From positions 21,410,847 to 21,474,846 of the forward strand of contig NC_079415.1 in the NCBI RefSeq assembly GCF_026213295.1: DNA of 64,000 nucleotides, in the 5' to 3' direction. Under the pieces are notes generated by a model, which saw nothing but the letters and a program-made list of their open reading frames with translations, did no database searches and had not been told where the DNA came from. The stretch comes from Gadus chalcogrammus. Taxonomy: Eukaryota > Chordata > Actinopteri > Gadiformes > Gadidae. This document shows positions 57,822-64,000 of the stretch, piece by piece (position 1 is the stretch's first letter; the number at the start of each line of letters is the position of its first letter). The translations under genes and the position numbers were made by a program.

Positions 57822-58093
57822 ACCTTTTGCGAAAGGTCGTCCAACAGTGCTTCAAAGCACTTGAAGCTGCGCCGGTGGACGGCCATCTTGACCCCGCCGA
57901 ATTGGCTGTCGCCACTCTTGTAGAAGGTGATCCTCTTCGTTGACGGAGCTGAGGTCACATGCGAGCGAGGTTGGTGGGGCTGGGGTAGAGGAGAAGTTAG
58001 GGTTGATGAGGCGTCATGTCGTTTAGTGGAGATGGGGGGATTGGGGTGGTGGTGTTGGAGGTCCCACATCTCTGTGGGGGCAGAATGCTGCAT
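40778..58093 (-). CDS. rp1l1: RP1L1-like (RP1 family) doublecortin protein, seven coding exons
   Basis: Minus-strand coding exons 58093-57824, 54719-54336, 54130-53866, 52867-47964, 47734-46790, 42531-41386 and 41239-40778 all have AG/GT borders and compatible phases (0, 0, 1, 0, 0, 0), giving 2791 residues from [12 protein letters not shown] to GDVELDDL. Two DCX domains lie near residues 50-125 ([20 protein letters not shown], then VPLPFGVRT) and 150-245 ([20 protein letters not shown]). The 4.9-kb exon follows with [20 protein letters not shown] and many serine-lysine repeats. Later: [40 protein letters not shown], and a glutamate-rich C-terminal exon. RP1 family proteins sit at the photoreceptor axoneme, where DCX domains bind microtubules. 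RP1 itself is the main alternative; the glutamate-rich tail favours RP1L1. Confidence 0.82.
43157..43315. repeat. foldback repeat in RP1L1-like intron
   Basis: GCGGGATAATGTATAGAACG (from 43157) pairs with the reversed CGTTCTATGCATTATCCCTTA at about 43290-43311, and ATAAGCCCC pairs with GGGCTTAT. The AGCGGGATAA/TTATCCCTTA ends resemble the foldback at 11299-11419, so both may belong to one MITE family. Confidence 0.65.
43682..44422. mobile_element. MITE with perfect 21-bp TIRs in RP1L1-like intron
   Basis: Left end TGCGTTCACACCAAACGCGA (43682) is matched exactly by the reversed right end at 44402-44422. The interior holds GACAAATTTGTCGCG-type motifs and the pair CAGCCAATCAGCGT/CAGCCAATCAGCAT. 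I see no target duplication. A rearranged second copy is at 62448-62921. The style is that of Harbinger-derived fish MITEs. Confidence 0.85.
44423..46214. other. intron sequence without recognised feature
   Basis: AT-rich intronic DNA of the RP1L1-like gene. Near 46130-46214 and 46626-46660 there are repeated TAACTTAGTTACTTTT-like motifs that look like one small repeat split by the solo LTR; similar GTAACGTGTTAC sequence occurs at 42738-42750. Nothing else recognised. Confidence 0.45.
46219..46621. mobile_element. solo LTR with TGTGGCAACCC ends
   Basis: Starts TGTGGCAACCCG and ends CGGGGTTGCCACA, with 4-bp duplication GGAG at 46215-46218 and 46622-46625. An AATAAAA signal lies at 46541-46549 followed by CCGTTGACCCGCAACCCTG, very like the Gmr1-like 3' LTR (AAAACCCGTTGCACCGCAAC). 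It is 403 bp, with no internal region, and lies 169 bases downstream of the fifth coding exon's donor. Confidence 0.88.
53165..53345 (-). pseudogene. helix-turn-helix fragment of an integrase-type transposon protein
   Basis: Minus strand reads [20 protein letters not shown], then [20 protein letters not shown] and ICLFRRKT before a stop. This resembles the N-terminal HTH region of fish proteins that carry an rve integrase core. Only this domain is present. It adjoins the MITE at 53355, and the pair may be parts of one element. Confidence 0.5.
53355..53676. mobile_element. MITE with about 32-bp TIRs
   Basis: GACGGAGTATTAGGGCCACA (53355 on) and the reversed right end at about 53645-53676 match closely through CACGTGAAGAAAAAA. 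The interior is made of repeated TCGACAT/ATGTCGA and AAAGTCGACA motifs in both orientations. It lies in the RP1L1-like intron between the third and fourth coding exons. Confidence 0.8.
54972..55059. repeat. 88-bp palindromic MITE-like element
   Basis: TTTAAAGGGGACATATTATA (54973 on) is matched by the reversed TATAATATGTCCCCTTTAAA ending about 55056, with CACACCTG also paired, leaving a loop of about 25 bases. The arms pair almost perfectly. Confidence 0.8.
55101..55881. mobile_element. non-autonomous hAT-like element, 8-bp duplication
   Basis: TAGATCAT flanks both sides (55093-55100, 55882-55889). The left end AGGGGTTCGACGAGATCTCG resembles the reversed right end GGGGTGTGACGATACACTC. Subterminal TCTCGTCTCGTCTCG and GAGATCTCGCGAGATT repeats are rich in the CTCG word. 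No transposase. Confidence 0.8.
56199..56235. repeat. (CT)n microsatellite, left part
   Basis: About 18 CT units directly before the hAT element; the same repeat resumes after it at 57471. Confidence 0.95.
56236..57470. mobile_element. non-autonomous hAT element inserted in a CT microsatellite
   Basis: Ends CAGTGTTTCCCCC and, reversed, CAGTGTTTCCCGCAGC. Both flanks are CT repeats, so the 8-bp duplication is hidden in the repeat. Terminal CAGTGTTTCCC is a known fish hAT end. No intact transposase frame inside. Confidence 0.82.
57471..57820. repeat. (CT)n microsatellite, right part, interrupted
   Basis: CT runs at 57471-57541, 57704-57729 and 57745-57818 with C-rich interruptions (poly-C near 57677-57698). 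The last run reaches the donor of the first coding exon of the RP1L1-like gene (CCTCAC at 57818-57823). Confidence 0.95.
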
Positions 58094-58111
58094 GCTGCAG
58101 GTGTACCTGAG

Positions 58112-58112
<1 letters not shown>

Positions 58113-58190
<78 letters not shown>
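58113..58190. repeat. (CA)n microsatellite
   Basis: About 38 CA units immediately upstream (minus strand sense) of the acceptor of the RP1L1-like first coding exon at 58107. Confidence 0.97.
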
Positions 58191-59580
58191 TAAACATTTA
58201 ATGGTAAAGATGTTCATTAAAATACCTCAATGGACACACACACACACATACGCAAACACCGGTGTGTGTGAGTACACTACAAAAAAATCACTAAAGTAGT
58301 ATTTTCATAAGAAGTTCCTATTTTAGATAGCGGAACAACAGCTTATTGAACATATTTACTGGCCTGTACACAAAATAGATATTTTGATTCTTTTTAATTT
58401 CGATTGTATCTCGCGAAGATCTACGTCGGGCCTCAGAGTCAGAAGCATTACTTGGATCTGCAGAGATCCTGCATTCATACTTCACATCAGCGTGTTGATT
58501 CCACAAGAGGGCAGCAGAGCGTTCACAACAACTAATGTGCAAATCTTAATCATACACCACCTCCTGAGGTGGTTTTGACAACGTGTGTCTACATTTCTCA
58601 AACAACCGTTCCCACCTGCTTAGAATGAGGTAAAAGGTGATTAAAAAGCATTTCAACAAAGGGCGTGGGTTGAGAGACTGCTCTTTCTCCTCTATGGTAT
58701 ATTTAGAAGTGCTAGCTAGCACATCTTAACAAATCCAATTTGGATTTGGACGTTAACAGTTCCGCCCTGATTCTGAGGTCTGAAAAACACCAGGTTGCAT
58801 AATACACCTTTAACATTGTTTTCACAACCAATAAATGTCATGTTTGGAAAATAAGCGACGTGTTGAAATTTGACTTTTGATATGTTGACATTTTCACTGC
58901 TGTTTTAATGGTTTGCGATAGTCTTATATACCTGTTATTTGTTACTTGTTTAACCAATAGTAGAATGTTCACCAAAATGTACAACGAAAAGAAAGTCGTT
59001 GATCCACTAAGTTTTTTACTGACCATACACAAACAAATGAATACCCCTCCAACTTTAACTCAAATATGAACACTGCAGGGAAATAAGCAACTCCTACATA
59101 TTTAAACCTGGAAAATGGTAGCCATTTGCTGAACAAAAAGACAGATGTTCAGCTCCACAGAGATAGATTAAGGGCACCCAGGGAACCAGATTATCTGAGA
59201 AAGAGCCCAACGAGAGGAATGGCGTTAGCAACCAGCTTAGAAGACCTTAATTCCCCCAAGGCTAGACCGTGGGACAAGTCAGTCAATGCATGGCAAAGCA
59301 CTGCATGCAAATACTTGTTGCTACCTCACCGCTTCTCGTAATCCTCATCTCACATCTGATGTAACAAGCTCTCTCCATGTTGGTTAGATTTAAAAAAGGC
59401 CACGGTTTACCCTATGCCAGCTGATTACTAAAGACCCGTTCAAAGGATTTTGATGTTCAAAGTAAACATTTACCTTAAGTTATTTAGCCTCCAATTTTTC
59501 CGATGTGACTTACATGTGAAATGATGCCTTTGGCAACAGTTATGTTATTAAAACATTTTGACTTTATGACTTGATTGACA
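58191..59580. other. non-coding, no feature recognised
   Basis: AT-rich sequence upstream of the RP1L1-like coding start. Short open frames show no recognisable domain. If the exon candidate at 61239 is real this is first-intron sequence. Confidence 0.5.
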
Positions 59581-59584
59581 CACA

Positions 59585-59672
<88 letters not shown>

Positions 59673-59693
59673 GACAAACACACACACACACAA
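59581..59693. repeat. (CA)n microsatellite
   Basis: About 50 CA units with one GGGACAAA interruption. Confidence 0.97.
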
Positions 59694-59705
59694 ACCCATA
59701 AAAAC

Positions 59706-60509
59706 TAGGGATGCACCGAAATGACAATTCTTGGCCGAAATCGAATATACTGAAACAGTTGGCCGAAAGCCGAAACCGAATACCAAATTTGGCTTTTGCT
59801 GTTTTTCATTCATTTTGCTTTAATTTTTCACAATTGCATAAATCAAACAATTAAATGTCCTTTATAAACTTTTTGACGCGTACACTAGTATGTTGTCCGG
59901 TATGTTGCATAAAAACAAGAGTAAGGTCAATAGTTTATTTTTAAAATATGCTGTTTCATTCGTCCCGCAAGTCTGTTTCAAACGTCCCGACTAGGCGGGG
60001 CGTTTGAAACAAATGTCAACTTACGTTCAAAGTTAAAAAACAGCTTGATCATCCAACATATGTGTTAAATTACACTTGTAACTAAGATAACACACATGTG
60101 AGTTGTGGATCACATGTTGAAATTATTTGTATACGTAACGCCATCTTTGAAAAAGTCGTTTAACTGAAAAGTGTTTCAATCGACCCGGCTCTCCCATGTT
60201 TTGTTTTTAACAGGTGCGCTCGGCTCTTTTTTCATCTCCGTTTATTGTCATTTAGTTGTTTACAAGTGCATGCAGACCTTTTTTCATCTCCCTTTATTGT
60301 CAGTTAGTTGTTAACAAACTTACCTGCGGCTCTTTTTTAATCCCTCTTTTTTTAGAAGCGCACCCGGCTCATTACACACTGGTTGCTTTTATTTTAATCA
60401 AAAATAAAAATGTTCGGTGCATTTTATTCAGCCTTTTTACTCCTAAAATTATGTTTTGGGCCATTTTCGGCCGAACATTTTGGGTGGCCGAATATTCGGT
60501 GCATCCCTA
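59706..60509. mobile_element. non-autonomous hAT element, 804 bp
   Basis: TAGGGATGCACCGAA at the left and its exact reverse complement TTCGGTGCATCCCTA at the right, with 8-bp duplication ATAAAAAC (59698-59705 and 60510-60517). Subterminal GGCCGAAA motifs repeat at both ends. No transposase frame. Confidence 0.92.
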
Positions 60510-60517
60510 ATAAAAAC

Positions 60518-61232
60518 ACACACTTCTAACTGATATGAAATAAAATGTGAAGAAAATTTTCAAACCACCATTTAAGACAAGGTGGTTGAGCCTGCCAGTA
60601 ATGTTTTGGTAAAAGTAGAAGACATCGCAACAGGAAGACAATATCCATGACTCTTTTTCAAATTAAAATAACTAAAAGAAGGAATAGCAGATCATTAATC
60701 ATAGGCCTACTAAGTTGTTGTACAGTAGGTAAATCCTACTTAGCAAGAAGGTCTCAATGGTTTAGGATTAATATTGTTTTTAACCTGTGGATCAGAACTT
60801 CACCGGCTAAGAACCAGGCCAGACTATCGGAGCATGTAAGCTTGCATCAACAAAAAATCAAAATGATAGCTTGGGTATTTTAGGCAGTATAGGGTCAAGG
60901 CAGTATGTCTATAACCACTGCACTATTTTGGAAGTGACTTGGGTCAACATTTAATTTATTGAAAACACATAGCTGTATGTTTTACTTACGCACAATGTGT
61001 GTCCCAGAATTGTGGTCATTTATTGAATTAATGGCAATTCAATTTGAGTTACTGATGTTACTACTCTCAAAATATCTTTGTGTATTACTTCAGAAAGAAT
61101 CCTAAACATAAGGAAGTCCATTAACAGTGCAACCACCTTATTTGACCACTAAAACAACAACGTAAAATCCAGCAACCAAACAAGCTTGACGCTTCAGTTA
61201 ATGAAAGACTAATTGTTTTCCGTTGGACAGGT
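60518..61232. other. non-coding, no feature recognised
   Basis: AT-rich sequence without recognisable coding or repeat ends. Confidence 0.5.
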
Positions 61233-61238
61233 ACTCAC

Positions 61239-61290
61239 ATTGGAGGGAAACATGGTCCAAACGGCTCGGGAAAAAAAGTGGGAAACCCCT
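61239..61290 (-). other. candidate 5' non-coding exon of the RP1L1-like gene
   Basis: The minus strand has GTTTCCCTCCAAT followed by GTGAGTACC, a good donor at 61238-61233. Splicing to the acceptor TTTCTCAG before 58106 would give a leader with a short upstream ATG frame (MFPSN then out of frame with MQHSAPT). The start is not defined. This is only a splice-site observation. Confidence 0.25.
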
Positions 61291-61621
61291 CTTTCAATTG
61301 CGTCTTAGTAAGACAACTGTGTTCCTCTTATTTCAACTGGATGTATTTATTCTCTATCTGTCACCGCATCCTTCGCATCAATCTGTTCAACACCTCCCAA
61401 CCAAACTCCAGACAAAATGGTGGCCCCAGGTTCCCGCTGTGTACTGTGGCGGAGGAGGGAAAGGGGGCTGGTTAAGAAGATAAGAATGAGGAGAAGCGTG
61501 GGGAGGAGGGTGAGGAGTTAGTGACTAAGGATAGAACTGGAGAGCTAAGCCTGCTTAGGCAACTTGGGAGGGCGTACTGCTAGGGTGGCGCTGGAGGGAG
61601 AGGGGATGGGGAGGGGTTGTG

Positions 61622-61728
<107 letters not shown>

Positions 61729-62447
61729 GGCACTCTGCTCGTTCAAACTCAAATTAAAAACAAGAATGTCTAACTTGTAGTTGAGTGTGTGTGGTGGGGT
61801 GAGGAAAGGGTCATGTGTTAGGACAATGCAATAACTGTGCAAGGAAGCACAGATAATCACGGGGCCAATCAGACTGAAGAACCAGAAACCCTGTTTATCT
61901 TTGAATCAGAATCACTATGGTCTTCCTCATTTCGTTGTTCATTTTCAAATGTACATTTCTTCTACTAAACGTATTGTGTAAATATTTTCTGGACATCTCT
62001 ATACTCATTCTAGTTGCATTATTTTTTCAGTTTTTACTCAACTTTTGTTATGAAACCTTTTTTGTCTGGGATCGATAAAGTACATATTTTCAATACAGTA
62101 CGTATAAACTCCTAGGTTACTCAATAGCCCCTGTTCACAGAGGCATTATGTAGGACCAACACAGGGGTCCTACATTCCCCCTGGGTTATTTTGATTACAA
62201 TTATGAGTGTCCTTTTTTTTACCAAGGCAGGGTAGACGACTCATCTATTGAAGATGATCCACATTCACCATTGCTGCTACTTGCTGTTACATTGCTCACA
62301 GACATAAACAAATCACCTGCCGACCAATGGTTATGCTGGGGGCTTCACCGTGTATACCCTGGGTTTAGAGTCAATCTGTTCACTAGGGGGCCTACCCTGG
62401 TGACATACCCATAATTAGAGTTATCGGAGACATCTGTGTTTTAGAAA
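61729..62447. other. non-coding, no feature recognised
   Basis: No coding domain, TIR pair or tandem repeat recognised. Confidence 0.45.
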
Positions 62448-62921
62448 ACACAAGACCGGAAACCATAGCAACGCCGGTAAACAAACCCAGAGAAGCCCAA
62501 TCCCTATGAGAGCTCCCTGCTACGGCCATCCGGAGGCGCACAGAGCTTTTGGGCGTGATATGATATATACAATTATATTATATTGTATACTATTATATAT
62601 AGAGCTCCGGGAGTCGCAAATGGCAACAATCACTTTCTCCCCCATGCTGCAGTTCACCCCGGACTGCACTGCACTGAGTTTGACGGTTGAACGCTGATTG
62701 GCTGTCGTCACGCAAATTTCGCGTCAAAGTTGAAATATTTCAACTCGAGCGAATTTGTCGCGCCACAAATCCTTGTGAACGCGCTCGCCTGTGCAGGGCG
62801 AACGCGTGGCGTGACAAATCAAAACTTGTCGCCGGTTTTCTCTCGCAAATAATTTGCTCGATACGCGTCTCTACTTCACTTTGTATTGGATCTTGTCGCC
62901 CCGTCGGGTTTGGTGTGAACA
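62448..62921. mobile_element. partial inverted copy of the 43.7-kb MITE
   Basis: From CACAAGACCGGAAACCATAG to GGGTTTGGTGTGAACACA it is the reverse complement of about 43685-44140, with substitutions (for example GAACTGCAGCATGGAGGAGA against TCTCCCCCATGCTGCAGTTC). Only the right TIR is present; the part matching 44150-44422 is missing. Confidence 0.8.
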
Positions 62922-63479
62922 CACGGTTACTGTCTTTAAACAGCGCTCCATTCACTTTGTATAGAATGCAAACAAACTTAATAAAAACTTAATAAAGCAT
63001 GCCTTTCACAAATACACGTTACTGTCTGCACGACTCTTGTTTGTCTATACAAGCTGTTTGTGTTGAAAATAATCCACCCATTGACATCTTAACTGTCCAC
63101 GTTCTGTCTCAGTGATGGATTAAAAATGTGACTCATTGAGACCATGGACCTATGGTTTAGACCTGCTGCAAACAGTACAAACCCCAAAGTCCCTTCCCAT
63201 GAAGGGACCCGAGTGCCTGCCCCATACCCAAATACCTCTACTACACCTATAAGGGGTCTCAAAGTTTTCCTCCACTTTTGTCATGTAGGCATGGGCGTAA
63301 TTTCCACTGGGGACGGGGGGGACTTGTCCCCGTCCTCTTTTCAAAATCCTGTTTGTGTCCCCCCCACTTTACTAACCGCAAAAATCTTGCTTATTTACTT
63401 TTTGGCTAGCTATCAGATTCGGGCTGAGAATGTGAATTGAGCTGCTGATTGTAAGGCCCTGATACATAAAAAAAAAATT

Positions 63480-63920
63480 GTGCTGTCAGTTAAACTCGTT
63501 ATTAACGGCGTTAACGCAAACCAATTTTAACGGCGTTAATTTTTTTATCGCGCGATTAACGCAAATTAATCGCGTAAAAAAACTTTTCTTTTTCTTTTCT
63601 TTGGCTCAAAACAAAGAAGCAGTAGCCTGACTGCTATGTTCAATGCAGTATGTTTGTATATTCATCGTTTAATTGCACTATAGGCTTTTTTTTGTATCGT
63701 CCTGTTTTTGATCAGCATATGCCAATGTTGTTATCAATAAAAAAACATTTGCACAAGGCAAGCCGATGCACTTCTCCATGTTGATAAGAGCATTAAAATG
63801 AGAAAAATGAATGGGACAAAGAAATCAAGGGATAATTAGCATAGAAAAAAAATTGCCGTGAGTTAACTATGACATTCATGCGATTAATCGCGATTAAATA
63901 TTTGAATCGCTTGACAGCAC
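63480..63920. mobile_element. TIR element with GTGCTGTCA ends
   Basis: GTGCTGTCAGTTAAACTCG at the left and, reversed, GTGCTGTCAAGCGATTCAAA at the right share the outer nine bases, and both subterminal parts carry TTAATCGCG/CGCGATTAA words. No coding sequence. Superfamily not assigned. Confidence 0.6.
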
Positions 63921-64000
63921 TAAAAAAAATATATAAAAAATTGCCAAGGAAGAGTAGAGGACACGGACAGCCTGACTACGCGGTTCTACAGTGCATTTTG

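Noticed and set aside
40778..58093. Assignment to RP1 itself rather than RP1L1
   Set aside because: Not fully excluded. The glutamate-rich C-terminal exon favours RP1L1, but a protein-level search and synteny would be needed to decide.
59126..59341. Small plus-strand frame (71 codons) upstream of the RP1L1-like gene
   Set aside because: No recognisable domain, splice context or repeat homology.

Overview
This window is vertebrate, almost certainly teleost fish, DNA. One host gene is visible on the minus strand, an RP1/RP1L1-type doublecortin gene (40778-58093, seven coding exons, consistent splice phases). The rest is a dense pile of transposable elements of typically fish families (CACTA/EnSpm, PIF/Harbinger, hAT, Gypsy, a Gmr1-like element, BEL/Pao, L2-like LINE), MITEs and long AC/AG microsatellites. 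No prokaryotic features, tRNA, rRNA or CRISPR array were seen. I read all splice sites, frames and repeat ends by eye.

Left part (1-14128): on the minus strand, an apparent CACTA/EnSpm-like element with two genes. Its outer end (subterminal repeats and a non-coding first exon) is at about 13870-14128. A companion gene of the fish SAMD3-like family fills 5783-2402, and a TNP2-type transposase ORF (2376-1) starts next to it and runs off the left edge. Intron 1 is occupied by a 6.4-kb Gypsy element (5801-12161), itself rearranged and carrying a 714-bp hAT element.

Middle (14129-22012): a broken PIF/Harbinger transposase joined to a BEL/Pao pol fragment, two large foldback repeats, and a 5'-truncated Gmr1-like LTR element in which integrase precedes reverse transcriptase.

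Nested block (22201-38332): one PIF/Harbinger element, bounded by TIRs and a 3-bp ATT duplication, with transposase and Myb-like genes. A LINE plus 3' flank (22809-31779) and a ZMYM1-like hAT (31861-36357) split its transposase into three pieces. The LINE in turn contains a nearly intact hAT (23102-27052), a MITE (28001-28618) and a piece of another LINE.

Right part (38333-64000): the RP1L1-like gene, whose introns hold a solo LTR, several MITEs and hAT-derived elements. The upstream side carries further hAT/MITE copies and microsatellites. Target-site duplications let the insertion order be read: Harbinger first, then LINE and hAT independently, then hAT and MITE into the LINE; and CACTA first, then Gypsy, then the small hAT.
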